Shown: positions 24,164 through 39,600, counted from the stretch's first letter. The stretch is 64,000 nucleotides of DNA from Scortum barcoo (GCA_023238725.1 CM041536.1:13603271-13667270), one strand, 5' to 3'. Notes: generated from the letters alone by a model not told the origin. Numbers and translations are program-made.

Positions 24164-27100
24164 CGGTTGGCGGGGTTCTAGTGTGGAGAGGCGTTCCCTG
24201 GTTCAGCAGTCGCTGCCGCTCTCTGTGTTCTCCTACCGCCTGGAGCTGCTGTCAATAAGACTTTTCTAAGGCCCAATATGTGTAAACTTAGCAGCGAGGC
24301 TCTGCACATCTCCACAAACCCGGTCAGACCACTGGCACTCTCGGGCCTCTGCAGTGCGCCACCAAACAGATCCAGTGGTGGAAGAGTGGTTAAAGTCCTG
24401 GGGACACAACCCTGTTAATGTTCATCCTCTTTTATAAGCCACCATTACACAATGGTGTCTCTGTAAAACAAGATGCAGAAAGAGAGTGAGCATCAGGGCA
24501 AAAATGGCTAAGCTTCTTTGAGGATTAATGGAATTTAGTCAAGTAGGAGTCTGCGAGTGCATTAGAGCAGCTGACATGGGGTCATGGCACTGCCAAGTGT
24601 TTTCACACGCCACCCCTGACATGAATCATTCATTGCCATTCAAATGAATATCATCAGGCGAATGAAATATCATTAACCACCGCTAAAGTCATTCCATAAT
24701 AATATACCTCCAATTAAACTATGATCAGAGCATCAAGCCTGATAATAGATTCATACCAATTAAGTTAGAAATATATTCAAAGGACTTTTCACTTTGAAAC
24801 CAGTCTTGTTATTCCCCTCGACATTCAACAACAGCACTCATTACAGTGGCTCCAAAACTAGAAATGGAGAGACCATGTAAATATTTAAAACCCTCACAAA
24901 TATATAAATATTCATTCCAGAATGATTTGATGCGCTAAATAAATAATCCCTTGTTAAATAAATGACACCCTAAATAAAACTTTAAAAACAGGATCTGGGG
25001 AAATGAAGATGAGATGAATCAGAGGGGAGAAGTCTGGAAAGAGGGGACTACAGGGGGGGAAATGTCAGCTATCACTCCACCCTATCTGAATTCCTAATGG
25101 CAGCCATGCAAACGAGCCAGGCTAATTAAAGCCCAGCAACCAATTAGATGAGCTTTAGCTGAACCTTTTGGAGAGGTACGGAGGCTAAGCCGCGAACAGG
25201 GGGAGATCAGTTTGGGAGGTGGAGCTACGGAGTCAACCGAAAACACTTCTCCACTCTCACTCCGCAACATGCTAAAACACGAGTTTTTATTTCTCAATCA
25301 ATATACTGTAGGCCTTTTGCTGTGTGCCAAGTGCAGCAACATGCAGCAGGATGCGCAGGAAGGAGGACGGTAGGGAAGGGAACATAAATAAACCAAATGT
25401 GAGAAACCTCGACTGCGTTTTTCCACTCTGATTATTTTCAACGCTTTTGATGAAGAGCCAATTGTGAGTAATCTGCAATGTCCTATGAAAGAGCAAATGG
25501 AAGGAATATCATTCATTACGCTCTAATGCACGTTCACACACATCCTCTGTAAAGTACAATATTACACAACTGTTATCGCTTAACTTTTCTTGTTCTCATC
25601 AGGTGTTCTGAAATTATTACCGTTCTATTGCTTCGCCCTGAGCGTGACCTCCTCTGATAGATGTCTGGTCCTACAGGCCTCTGTTCTCCCCCACACGGTG
25701 GAGGAGACATAATCTTGGGTGTCGCCTGGCCTATTCTGCTTCCCATTTGACTGCCTCTTCCAGCCTCCTGGCTCTCTGGAGGGCCGTGCCTTTATGCTGC
25801 CGGAGCCGGTCCTATCACACACTGGGCTGCAGGAACAGCGCTTTTGTGATGGCTGTGATTAGTCTTTTGTGTTCCCAGGTAGAATTAAGATGAAATTCTA
25901 CAGGCAGTCATTGTGTTCCTATCTTCAGGACACTCAAAGAAATATGTTGGGTTTTTGAAGGGGTGAAATGAAGCCCGCGGGGCCTTGGCAGACCTTGCTC
26001 TGTGGGGAAATACACAGTGGAAACACAATGGGAACAATCTTGTCCTTCAGTTTCCTTTTGTGCTCTGCTGAACCTTAGTCAGTGCTGCCCATTTACTGTA
26101 GCCTCTTTTTAACAGAGCAGTATTGTCTCTCTCCAGTCTGCCTTTCCCTTTTTGCTAGCTTCTGAGAAAGACCCAAAGGCTGATGAGATGACAGCAGCGA
26201 CTTTGCCAGAGTCTGGGAGACCCTCAGGGTTTATTACCCACATTCCTCCAAGTGTTGGGTATGCAAATAAAGTTTGGGATGGCGGCTTTCAGATGTGATA
26301 ATTATGGATTTATTTGTAAGCTGTCACTTCCCTTAATGCTCAGGGACATCAAAATAAGTTCAAATGCAACCATCAGAGAGGATCACACTTGCTAGTGTAC
26401 CAGAGATTCAAACAACATGTGATTCTCATGACACCAAAGGTCTGTCAATAACCACTCATTTAGACAGCAGTGTGCTTTGGAGACTTTCACCACATGCAGT
26501 CCCGCTCAAAATGTCTGGTAGAAAATATTTACATTTTCTCATTCGGTTAGATATTCCAACATCAAGGCGCTTTTATCTGCGGGTAACGCACAAACAAAGA
26601 CAGAGAGCAAAATTTTTATTGCCACCTCATCCCCTGAAACAGACTGGAGCTGTGTACAACTGTTTCAATCAAACCTCTGATTAAAAACAGAGGCTGCTTT
26701 TTTTTATGATTCAGACACTGCAGCTCGAGCTAGTTGGATTAATGTTGCAACAGTCCTCAATAAATACCCTTACCCTTTAACATCTGCAGATTACATCAGC
26801 AACTTTCTTGACAGGAGGACATAAATGAACAAACACGAAAAAGAATCAAAACACCAGAATAAGGGCCACAACTATTTGAGTCCTGCCAGATGTTTGACAA
26901 AGACAACAAAGTGCCTGACAATGAATTGCACATCTATTGTCTTGCGTCAAGTGGCGCCTAATGGGGCGAGAGTAGGTGAGGGTTTCCAGCTGCTGTTTCA
27001 GCAGGAGCGGAGAGGCAGGGCAGAGCGCTGAGCGCCGTGCCTACCTGAGAAACAGCCTTGCTGCCAGTGCTGCCTCACATCACAGACTCTCTGATGGAGG

Positions 27101-28530
27101 AAAATGGCTGGCCTTGAGAGTGCTATCTCCCTTCCAGCTCAATTCTCAAACATTGGTCTGTCGGCCTCCAGGAGAGTTCTCTGTCACTGTATAAGTGCAC
27201 ATTAAGGCCTGATAAAAACTATGGAATCCAGCCATCCGTCTTGATTTGCCAGCCTTAGTGAGTGGGGAGTATGAACACTGAATACCTGCCACTCTGTGGA
27301 AGAATACTGCAACTGTAGGTGGTTGACCTTAGACAAGGGCTGACACCTACCTACATGACCTACATGGTACTACTATCCACAAATTAACTCATGGGATTTA
27401 TGATGATTCTCTTTTTAATGATTATTTCCTCTGCAATACATATACATAAAAACCCATTTTGGGAGGATGGTCACAGATGGAACTGAGGCTAAATATGAAC
27501 GCATCTAACCTTTTTCATTTGCAGCAGTATCCAATTTCTCAGGCCGACAGAAATTAAAAAAATAATTAATATATGTATTCATTTTTGTTTAAATGAATAC
27601 ATGTACAATTACCGGGCAGCATGCAAGTAATATGAGAATGTAAATTGTAAAAAAAAAACTTCCCTTATGTGATCACAAGTTAGAGACATTACTGTTTTAC
27701 TGTGCCACTTAGCTTACTATGCTGATGGTGTTGCAGGACAGTTCCCCACTTACCTTGTTTGTCTTTGTCTTAAGGTGACAGGGAATGCATTTCAGGTTTA
27801 AAATAAATTGTATTAAAATCGGTCAGCTACAGCTAAAACAAGACAAATACATCAACCATCACGGTGCAATCATGCAAAAAGCTGCCCTGTTGTTGCACAG
27901 TGTGTAATTGATGTATTTCAAACACTGGTAGATAGTTAACAGTCTCATGTGTGCTTTGGTGACAGCACTTACCTTTAAAGTGTGCAGACGATCAGGTGAG
28001 GAGGGACACGGCACCGAAAAGAGAGACAGACAATTCATATATTTATATATTTTCTGTACACACTAATAGTTGTAACAGTTTATATGAAAACAGATTGCTT
28101 CCTATACATATGTTTAATAAATCAAAATTTTCTGTATGTCGGAAAAATAATGTGAATGGCATTAAAATTGCACTCTCACAACACAGTTCACACATTGCAA
28201 TAAATCATACGAAGGCTCATGGAAAAGAAGCGGTTGCCTTGTAGACAAAGACTTTAAAACACGTCTGTATTAGCCCTCTGCTGGTTACAATCAGGAATTC
28301 AGATGATGAACGATGCACAAAATTTATCCTCTTATTACAGTGCAGTCTGCTCACTGAAAACTAAATTAAATGTAATGATAAGAATCAGTGCAATGACAAA
28401 CTGAGGTTAAATACTGTACCCTACTGGCAAATATGTGCGTTATACTGATAAATAGAGCTAGTTCCCAGTCTGTCTCTCTGTCGGTCTGTTGGTCTCTCTG
28501 TTCCTCCAGCTCTCTCTGTCTCTCTTACAC

Positions 28531-28636
28531 TCACACACACACACACACGCACACACACACACGGATACACACACGGATACACAAACACACAAAGACAAAC
28601 ACCGATAGACAGAACTCACACACATGCACACACACT
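28531..28636. repeat. (CA)n microsatellite with degenerate flank
   Basis: Core CA run at 28532-28562, then CA-rich units broken by GGATA, AAAGA and ATG. Confidence 0.9.
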
Positions 28637-30199
28637 GAGACTGTGGCTCTCCAGGGGCTGTTTCACAGTGGTGCTGGGCTGCCTCAGAGCACATTCTTTC
28701 ACCAGCGCAAGATAGCATCTGATGACTTGTGCGATGTAATTGAAGTGTAGATTACTATCTCTCATGTGCTTGCCAGATCAAAATAATAAAAATGCAGGGA
28801 GGGAGAGATAGCGGGTGGAACGCGAGCGGGCTACTCCACTGTGGCAGAGTTGTACATGCCTTCGCACTGCTGGAGACAGAAAGAAAACCTCACCATACTT
28901 CTCAGGAGGACGTTATGCCACTTAGAAAATTGAATCCCCCTCACCTCCCTCCTAAACTGCACTGTGGATGAGTGTATGACAGGCCAGGACATGTTTCCCT
29001 CATACAGAGAGAGGCGGAAGCCTGGGTGTTGAGAGATGGAGAAGTGTTGGAGGACATGGGCGTCACTGAGAGTTGACTGACAGCTGTGACAGGGCTGGGA
29101 TGTCAGAAGTGGGCTTTACAGGAGTCAGACCTGGGCGAACAGTTCAAGGACACCAAAAAGCTTGGCAACTTCCAGACATATGATGACTGATTCTGTGGAT
29201 GGTCATCTTTGTAGTTTGGAGACATGCAGATGAAAAAAAAACAACAAAACAAAACAAAACAGAATGTTAAAAGCATGAGTAATAATGAAAGATAAATAGC
29301 AACTAGAGTGGTAACCTAGTGTGCGACCGAGGAAAGATCTTTAAATCTAACTCAGCTGAAATAAAGAGGGGATCAATGAGAGGAAATCTGAGGGGAGAAA
29401 CGGAGAAGGTGGAAGGAGATGAGAGACCAAGAGAGGGAAAAAAGAGTGCGAGAGGAGGCAAGAGAAACAGAGCGGCAGAGAGCGAGAGGAGCGAGCGCAC
29501 ACAAAATGAGAAAATGATCAGGTTCACATGAAGCGAGGCCACCAAATTTGTCGTTGCGTAGAAGAACCCCTCATTACCGCACCTCATGGGCACTCGGCGT
29601 GGCCTTTGAAGTGCTTTGAGGTACATCATCCCATGAAACGGGCATAGTTAATCCACTTGTTAATCAAGTGTGCTCATGAGCTTATGTCTGAAGTGGCTCT
29701 TTCTCCTCGCAAGACTCGGGAGCGTTCAAAGGACATTGCGGCGGGGTGAAAAGACGAGGTATCGAAAAATGTCAGACAAAAATTTGAGTGCAGCTGTGTC
29801 AAAACACGCACATTATCCCACATCTGTTGCACAATTCTTCTCTGCAACGAGGCATGCCGTCTTAATGGCTGGTGTTACCCTTCTTAAAAACAATCAGAAT
29901 CTTCCATTTCCAGCGGCTATGTTTAATATAAACTTGTATCCATCTGAATGTGGTCTTTGTGCTGTCTATTCAAGACAGGCATCCCTCACCTATTAAAACA
30001 AACAAGTGTTTTCACTCTTTTGGTTCTTGTCCGCAAACTGAAATGTTAAGAGGCGATTGGGAAGGGTGGAGGCTCGCTTCTCATGCTTGTCTTCCTCTTT
30101 CACTCCCCATCCATTCCTGATGAATGGGTTGTCTCCCTTTCTCTCCACAGCAAACAGGAAACAGACAGAAGCGAGAGAGGGATGGCTGCCTCTCCCTGG

Positions 30200-30232
30200 C
30201 TCTCTCTCTCTCTCTCTCTCTGCCCCCCCCCC
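30200..30232. repeat. (CT)n followed by poly(C)
   Basis: A pure CT run of about 22 bases, then TG and ten C. Confidence 0.9.
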
Positions 30233-31982
30233 AAAGCCTGTGGGCCGCTCTGAGGCACAGCCACGGAGGCCTGGCGCTGCCTCCCCCTGCTGCGCCAACA
30301 AGTCTCCTTTTCACTTCAATTAATGAGCCATAAATAACCCAATGAAGGTGTCAACAAAGAGCACCATTTATCATGGCTTTCACCAACTCCACTTCATGTG
30401 ACGAGGAAAGCTCATTCCCAGCCTACAGCGCGCCCAAACAAAGACAATGCAAAAAGAGAGAGATTTATTCCTGGACGAACACTCCAACCTAGAATTCATC
30501 TTGCGCAGGGACTCTCACAGGTGCAGTGATTTGACAAATATACCGGGAACAGTATGCCCGTGCCTTTGTTAGATTTCCACAGTCAGACCAGCAATAAATT
30601 TGGTTAAGAGTGGGGACAAGACTTTCACTGAGCTCCCAAGAGGCTGCCAGGGAGCCCATGTTAAAGACATTTCTTTCTGTCTCAGTCTACTTCGGGGCTG
30701 TGGATCACAAAAGGCAGCCCGGGTCTCCCAGAAAAAAAGAAAAGGAAAAAAAAGTGAATACAAATGAATGAGAAAATCTGTTGAAAATACCGGCCTGGTC
30801 TGAGCAGCAGGAAGAATTGCTTTATCAGGGTGTCCCATAAATGTCACTTTGAGTCAACAATGAGGGAAAAAAAATATACAGCACTGAATCATAGACCCTC
30901 CTCTGAACTGCATGGCTCCTCGAATCATGCAGCAAGCAGAGGTACAGTACTATGGTGAAGTGCTTCGGAGAAAAGACGAAAACTCCCTGAATAATATATG
31001 ACAGCTTGGGTTTTGAATCCGACATTAAAAGTGATGACGTGAGTACAAACTCGGCTCTGCTTCATCGCGGATCCACAAATCAAAACCTAAGGCATAAAAG
31101 CAAACGGTAAATAGTCCATCTTCAGAGTGTGAGCATTTATAGAGTAAAAAAAATAATAATAATAACAACAAGCAGGAGCTTTTGAATACATCTGAACACA
31201 GGCATTTTCCGCCTGGCAGCTAAGCCGGAACTAGTGTCTATAGGATCCTGCTAAACCAATTAATGGTTCCTGTTAACCCACTCATCTTTGGGGGGGGGAT
31301 TGTCTTTCTAAATAATACAGTAAGATGTCCCCTATCCACCAAACAGCCCACACACGCATTTTGACAAAGAGTAGGGGATTGTCACTTGAATCTGGGGCTC
31401 CTCTCACACCACAAACGCACACTTCAAGTTGTGGATTCTGCACAATGCGGAGCAGTGGAAGTCTTTGTCTGGGCGTGGAGAGAATCCCCGATCTAAACGC
31501 CTCCACGCGCCAGGCACTTTGATGGTGCCTGATACGCAGCTTCATAAAATAAACTAAGCAAGTGCAGCGCCTGACGATGTTGAGACTGTTCAGACAAGGA
31601 AGAAGAGGTAAGGGAACAAAGTCAAATCCATTACAGCAAAAGGGATATTAAGTGCCGTTATCGCAGAAAAACATAGCATTTGTACAATTTTCCGAGCCAC
31701 CCCCAGTGATATAAATGTCCAGCAACCATAATCAGTCTGGGTTACAGACACGGCCAGAAAGCCACGATAAATGACATTTCCCAAAATCACGCTGACATTT
31801 TCTCTTATCAAGCAGCAGGCACTGGCATGGTGAGAGCAGGCTTGTCAGTCAGAGGCAGACAGGCCTCACACCTTATCACAAGGGCACTCAGCCTCTCTGG
31901 AGCTAATGCTGAGGCTGGGGATGGAGTTTAGAGATGGGGCTAAGGGGCAAAGACCGATACTGAAAGCGGAATCTAGAGACAC

Positions 31983-32016
31983 CCCCCCTCCCAAAAAAAA
32001 AAAACAAAAAAAAAAA
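31983..32016. repeat. C-run and A-run low-complexity tract
   Basis: A C-rich stretch runs into two A homopolymers separated by one C. Confidence 0.9.
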
Positions 32017-33675
32017 GGACGGTATAGCTACACCAGGTCTTGGATCTTTGGGTGAAATTGTAGCTCGCGACTGGACTTAAGATGGAGCCGATGTGGGAAA
32101 ACACTGCTACATACTTCTGCTTTGGTTGGAAGCTGACTTTAAAGCAGCGGATGCAGATAAGGCTGATGCTACAGCACGACTCTTTCCATCCTCTGCCCCC
32201 CCCCCCCCTCCCCCTCCCCTCGCCGCTGCTGCTCTTCCAGTCATCCTCCCTCGGAAGCAGACACAGAGCGGAAAATTAAATATTTAAGGTTGATAATGAC
32301 GCTCTTCATTAACATGTGATTCTGAATAAAAAGTGGAATACATAAATAAAGAAATAATAGAATGCCTATAAGCGGACATGTTGAATGAATTTCGGTGGCG
32401 ATAAAAAGGAGCGGGTGAGAGGGATTTCTTGGTTGGGGAGAAAATGATTGAGGCAAAGGGGAAGAGATCAGAAAGAAATGGCAGTCTGGGGGAAAAAAAT
32501 GAACATATAGTGTGCATTACTGATTGTCAAGGTTTTTTTCTGTTAAGTCCATACAGATGATTTTGCCGCTGTATTTATTTTTTTGGTGTGGCCCAGCTTG
32601 TCGTGGCCTTGCTGTTTTCTATTTTTCCACTCATTATCATTTAGTTGTTCTATTCTTTCATTCTCTGAGTCCAGATGGTACATTTCTCACTGTCAAAACG
32701 AAGACTGGACTTCCAGCTCCATTAAAGCAGCTGGCTCAGCTTCACAACGTTAACAACTGTCACTGCGACACCTCTCTCCTGACAACGCGCAGCCACCTAA
32801 CGCGATACAATGTGGGAGAAAACTCCGGAGATATTCTCCCGGCAAATTTTGCCCGGGCACTCCGATTGCAGTCAACGGTCTGATTGGCCCGTGTTCGTGA
32901 GGTAACAGACTCAAAGGGGCAAGTTATGTTCCGCAGTGTGACGAGGGATTCGGTTGGGAGATGGCTGTCTGAGGCAGCATTGTGGCAGTGAGACAATAAA
33001 AGTGGGGGGAGAAAGCCTCTATCCCTGGCAGCACATGTTTGAGTCAGAGCAGTAGATCCTGCTAAGCCTCAGTGACTCACAGCACAGCTCGCAGTGCGAA
33101 TCATCAGCTGTGTTTCTCGCTGGTGTGTAGGAGCTTTTCAAAGTCAAAAGCATTACCTCAGGAATGCAGGGTTAAAATCTGCATGAAATGAAAGACTAAG
33201 CAAAGAAACACCGGTGTTTATGAGAAGAGCGCGTACAAAACATATGACGTTATGAGGAGAATTTCTGGTATACAGCACAGATGACTGCCATTTGGAGATT
33301 GCTTGTATTTTTTCCCCCCTGTAACTGAACAGCACTGGGATCTCAGCTTGTAGTTAACTGTATGCAGGGAGGTGATGGATGGGTTAACAGGGTATAAATT
33401 ATATAACAGCGGGGTAAACGCAATACACTCATTAGATTCCAATGCTTTTATTTTCCCCAGGAGTAGCTACAGTAATTGATGTCTCGCTCTTCTGTCTGTT
33501 TGTTTTAGCCTGACAGAATCAGTGAGATAATTCACACTCAGCTGCCACACTGGCACTTAATACAAAGTAGCAGTGTTTTCCGTGACTGCATGGAATAAAA
33601 AGCGACTACGGAGAAAAGTAATTTGGGATATAATGATGAAGCACACAGTCATTGCAAATAGAGGTCAAACTGTGA

Positions 33676-33692
33676 TTTTTTTTTTTTTTTTT
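33676..33692. repeat. Poly(T) tract
   Basis: Seventeen T. A similar tract is at 482-498, and A tracts lie at 15060-15078, 34759-34772 and 61990-62003. None is preceded by a recognisable retroposed body. Confidence 0.9.
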
Positions 33693-36600
33693 AAATTCAG
33701 CAACATTGACCACATGGGCCTTACCACTAGATCAGTGCATTTGGTGAAATATATAAGAACAACTGTAATGTAACTGTAATAACTTGTACGGGGTGAACAA
33801 ACGAAACCTTTAATAACGTCACTGTGAAACACAAAAAAGATAAAAAACAAACACAACTGGGTGAAACTATCTACTGACTTCCTGTCTGAAATCCTCCACT
33901 GAGCAGGTCACACAGGAGTCATTCACAGAATCCACATGTAATGAATTCAAATTCCAGCGGATTGAATTTCCGTAATGACCTACTGTACTGTAGCTAAAGA
34001 CCCAGTGAGGGTAGGGCACACACACAGGAACATAATTATTTGTTTACTCCTGCCTGTCTCTGGAGTCTCTGAGTTATTGTGGTGTTTATGCTCCCTTTGT
34101 GCAACAGTGACTTCACTGCTGTTGTTATCTCTTGCAGAAAAGACACACAAGACGAAATTATTTATAACGCTGTGTGAGTTCGTCCGTGGCCAGCTCCTGC
34201 ATTCCAGCAGTGATCAGAAGGGAGATTTCGTTTGTCACTGTCCTCTCCTAAATCTGAAAACATGACTTAAAGACTGCTACGAACAGAGACGTCTAATTTG
34301 GCTGATTTTTTTACTGGTCCGAGAGGGGTTCAAATAAAAAAATTAAACAACGGTCTTAGTTTTAATGTACAGTATGAGAACACAGACTCATGTCAGTGAG
34401 CTCTCAACCGCTCTCTTTGTATTTTCCATTGGTGGTCTTTAATTCACCCTCCAGGGTGAGGTCATCATCTCAGACAGACCAAACATGACAGACACAGCAA
34501 AAGAGAGGAGTTCTTCATATTGTTCAGAGCATATGGGCTGCCGCTTCGCTTTCACTTTAAAGTCTTCATGAAAGTTCCCTGTAACAGTCTATTATGGAGA
34601 CGGGGCTACTCCAAACCCCCAGCTTGGGACATTGGTCCGATTTATTTCCCGCTGACATTCTGTCTTCATTATGTAGTGTGTTGTGCCTCCAGCCAGTCGG
34701 CCGGCTCCCTGTCCACTCTCTTATGTCTCTAAATGGGACAGCACTATTGAGAAGATTTGTAAAAAAAAAAAAAACGTTATTGAAACCATACTGAAGAGTC
34801 GGGGCAAGACATAAACAAGGCTGATCAGAAACAATCACGTCAAAGAGATTAAATTATAACCTGCAGAAAAGTAGACATTTTCTATTAAGAGCGCACAAAA
34901 CTCACAATGCTCCACATGAAGAGCGAAAAAAGTGAGAGAAAATAAAAAAGTAGTGATGCTTACCATTTGACATTCATTTTTCAGAGAAGATATCTGACGC
35001 CCAGCACACCAGCTGTGATCAATATCTAATCTGGAGAAATAAATTGCCCCTGTTTGTCTTTCATCTTTGAGGAAATGTATAAGCATTCTGACAACACCGT
35101 GGAAGCATTAATCAAATAATGAAATAATGATTTGGGGAGGAGGGGGGGAAAAGAAAAGAAGCATACTGTAGCCTGCTCTGATATTCAGTGTGACCCAGCG
35201 TTGTTGACATCCTTGCATCTTGTATCACATCTTGTTACTTCAGTGCAGTCGTGAGGAGTGGGAGCGGGGGGGACTTCAGCAGAGATCATCTCCTCTCTTT
35301 GTCAGAAAGCAAAGCGATGAATTGGATATCTAAGAAAAGGTACTGGTCCCCTGTGTACACTGTGAATAATACACTGTAACATGCATGGATGTCATACACT
35401 TGTGCTTCTGACCTTCCTCTATCTGACAGTAAAGAACTCTTTTTTTCCATTTATTCTCAGCCCTTGTCTTTGCAATTACCATGTTCCAATCTCGCCTTGT
35501 CCCCACAGTCACCCGCAATACCCAGAAGGATCGGCAGTCTTTCTTCTGGTGCAGCAATTACCGCCCCTATCTCTTTGAAACAAAAAGTTTGGTGAAGGAT
35601 ATTAGAAAATGTCAAATTCAGGTTATATTTCACTTAAGTCCAAAGGCGATGCGGTGTGCTCTCAGGAAGCACTATTTTCACAGCCCCTGCATTATGCATG
35701 AACCTTGAGGTCCATCATTATTTTCTAGAGGAGGCAAAGGGATACTGTTTGCTGTCAGCAGCGTGCGGAATACAAACAGCAGGTATTGACATTTGCAGAG
35801 GCATGTCGCACCCAATCAAATTTAGCAGCTCAATTAGAGAATGAGAGGCGATTGACTCAAACGTGTATTTGACTTTTTTAGCAAGTCTTTATTAAGTATC
35901 ACACTTTTGAGAGTTGAGTCGAATAGTTCCTCCTTCGCTGATATGCATGAACTGTGGCCTCTTATCACAATCCTGCAGGACAGACTAATCACATTCCAGT
36001 CTTTCACCTGCATGCCTGACATGCTTTGCTAGAGCTCATGATGAACCTTCTCAGGCAGGCATGACACCACTCTGTCACTGATGGTGCCAGACTTTCATCT
36101 GGAGAATATAACTGCGAGTTCCACCACTACCACCGCCGTAACCACCAGTAATAATAATTCCAATCGTGATCGTATTCTCACTGCAAAATTTATATAAACA
36201 TTTTGTTTGGCTGTCACGCCGGGTCCTTAAATTAAAAGCTCAGAAAGTGCACGTTGCTATTAAAGTCCTCAACAAATAAAACTATGTAAACAGGGAGAGG
36301 AGCAGACTAAGTTATCTCAACAGTGCGGGGGGGGGTCCATGCTGAAATAGGGAATGAGATTTTTTTTAAATATATCGCTACCATACCTTGTAGTCCCTGT
36401 GGCAATGCATTTTTAATCAGCAAGTTAACTAGATAATTTCTACCAGTTCGAAAGATCTGAGAGGAGGAAAAGTGGCTCGACAAACCTAATAAGTGGTGTT
36501 TGTGTGTGTGCTGATATGTTAAATCACTACATTTGTTTTGTTTTGTTTTGTTTTTGTACATTTTTCTTGAACAGCTTTTTTTTCGGTGCTCGAATGTAAT

Positions 36601-39600
36601 ACTCTTTTTGCCTTCCTGCAATTTTTGTAATTATGTAAGTGTAATATTCTGCACCAGACTAGTAATTTGCCTTACATGGAACAGCAGCTGTACACTGATC
36701 TGGTTTTTATTTAGGATCTCTCTCACACCATCGTGTTAAGTCAGCTCTTGTGGAGCAGTTTGTAGGTCCAGCTTTTATTCCTCTCTAAATATGAAATATT
36801 TTGTCCCAAACAAGAAATTTTGAAAAAGAGGATGGATGGAATAGTAAGAGGAAATATTGGGATTTTTTTTCAGATAAATTGTCATTGTCTGTGGAAATAT
36901 TTAGAAATGTATATATCTTCTTATTCATGCCCATATTTCTAAAATGAACATTACTCATGAAGTTCTTCTATTATTAATATGAATATTTAGTGCATTATGG
37001 TGTACTCTTAATCCCAACTTTTAAATCTGTGTTTAAAAGTGAAATGATGTTTCGGTTCCCATGCTGTATTTCAAAATATAAGAGAAGAGTGAAAACTTAG
37101 AGAGCATGTTTATTTAGTTTCAATTGTTAAGTGAGACACTGATTTTCATCTGCTATTGAATGGCTCCAAGCCCTAATAACAAATACAATATACAGTTTTG
37201 AACTTTCCTTAATAGCCTTTGTGTTATCTAATAGCCCCTCAGTGGTTAGCATTGTCACATCAAAATAGGAGTTTAAGTAGGAAGTCAGTTTTCATCTGAT
37301 ATGTGCAGACCCATCTAAATATATAATGTATATTTGCAAGTAGTTAAATTAATTTTTTCAATATGATAACTTTGCTTGAGGCTTTTTAAAAGTGCTAACC
37401 ATATTTTTGGGAAAAAATGGTTTAAGCCAAATGTCAACCAAATGTTTAGGCCAAACTTCTGTTAATCCTGAGTCTGCTCAGTGACTCTAGTCATATGAGT
37501 TTCACTGTGGTGAAGTATGTGTGGCCTGATGGAAAAGTGGAAAAGTCTGGTGATGTAACACCCTCTGAGGCTGAATGCTCCACACCCTGTTCCTGTCTCT
37601 ACTACCACTGCGACCTTCCATGAAACTTCTTTTCCTCCCTGTTGCGCTTTCGTGTTTGCAGACACTGACAAAGCAGAAACAGAGCATTGCAGATTTTTGA
37701 CATTGTTGCTTTTTTTCAAAGCGTGGTGTACGCAATTTCTGCCATTTAATTAAAAATCCTCACTGATGAAGTCGCTCCTCACAGGGAAATATGAACCTGC
37801 TCAGAAAAAAAGTTATTGATGAGGTGTTATGAAAAGAAATAAAGCTGTGTAACAAAAATTACTTTGGAGTGGATCCAGCAAACAGTCCACAGACATCTGT
37901 TTTCTACTAGTTTAGCAACTTTATACTTGTCCAGGCTTGGTATGGCCAAGTTAAGAGCTGCAGTTGCCATAGAAACAAAACAGGATGGACAGTATTGTCG
38001 GCACTGTGGTTGAAGGTCTGGGACAAATAGGCTCTCATTGTGTTCTCTGGTTGGCGATTTGAGGGAGTTTTAACTAAAAGAAAAAACAGTAATATCCTGT
38101 TTTGGCAGTAGCAGAGCTTGTTTAACCTTTAACCCATCACGTAATTTGTCATCAGGAAAATGAACAATATATCCCACCAGCCGACTCCCAGTTTGGGATA
38201 GTGCAGATAGCCCAGAAAACTGCACTCCAAAGTCAAGGTGGACAGATGGTGGTGCTCCAGTTTGAGCCATCATTTTAAGTAAAATCATGCAAAAGAAACA
38301 ACACGGCATTCTCTCAAAGGAATACTGTTAAAAACAGAGACGGGTTGCTCATTTTCTCCAGGTTAGTTCAGAAAGGGTTTTCACACAACAGCATGAATGT
38401 CTACAAAGTCACTTTCAATCCAGAGATAGCAACTCATCTGAGCAAAAAACACACACACAAAAAAAGAATTCTTCTTCTTGACCTCCAAGATTAGCCATAT
38501 TTTATGCCATTAGTGAACACACATTCAATTATACAGACTGGAAACAGCTCTGGGGTGCAGAATCGGTGAAGAGAGCCAGACAAGACAGAAATTAAGCTTG
38601 TTACAGACTGATTTTCAACTTCACTTAATTCAGCTTCCTTTTTACGGATCCCTCCCATACCCTAGCATTTCTCGTTTATTTTTTTTCCCCCCCGCTCCTC
38701 AACATGGAAGCAGGATTTACATATTGCAGGTAAACTGGGGAATAAAGAATGCAGATCCAATTAAACCTCTAGGGAGCTAATTAGTTACAATTAAATTTCT
38801 GCTTCACTTGTTGTGTGGGATTATTTGGTAAACACCTACAGAATGTTGAAAGAATCTTGGCCTTTTCCCTGAACTTGAGAAGCGCTCTATTCATCTAGTG
38901 AAAACTTAGCTTTTGTGGAGAATTTTTTTTTAATCACATTAATTAATCTGTAAGGATCCTGTGGTGAGTTATTGACATCAAAGTTGATAGAAACGTGGTG
39001 AAAGAGCAGAGCGTTCACTCCGTGGCTTTTAAAGAAATCTAAGAGGCAAACGAGGTGCATAATCTGACACAGTGAAGACAAAGAATGGCCAGTGTTACTA
39101 TCAAAGAGGGTGAGGGAGTCATTGTACAACCAAGGCCTGCTTTGAGTTAATTGCATGCTGACTTCATTAACCTCGACGCTCAGTATTAAGCACCAATTCC
39201 ACACTCCCCTTATTATGCCTGAACCACGTCTTACGGAGGGAGACCAAAAGCTCACAAATACCACGGACAAAGATAACAGAGGCTTTTGAATCCGGCGTGC
39301 TGCTCAGTTGAACTGTTAGCATCAAGCAAAGAGCAATGTCACAAGACATTAAACAACAATGGCTAAGGCATTTCACCTGCCTCTGCAGACTAGCCTGCAG
39401 CCAGTCATAGGTGTGCTCAGTGGCTTTGTCCTGTCATCGCATATCACCATTCATTTGTGCATCACAAGGTTCCACACAACACGTCTCTTTCTGTTACACT
39501 GCCCAGTAAGTGACAGACAGAGTTTCAGCTGGCCTGTCAAACAGTCCCATATGCATTAGGGATAAACAACAGTAGGGTCTGGCATTATAACAGCACAGGG

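Larger units (their letters stand above)
13997..28530. other. Non-coding stretch with possible regulatory islands
   Basis: Contains the microsatellites at 14.7 and 15.5 kb, the paired homeodomain site near 18.87 kb, several POU octamers (21-26 kb), and AT-rich blocks with ATTA and CAAT-type words at 24.6-25.0 kb. Around 18330-18680 both strands are open for 90-115 codons, but no protein family is recognisable. Confidence 0.6.

Noticed and set aside
29303..29629. 108-codon minus frame and its 70-codon plus partner
   Set aside because: They arise from a purine-rich tract (GAGA/AAGG) that lacks stop codons by composition.
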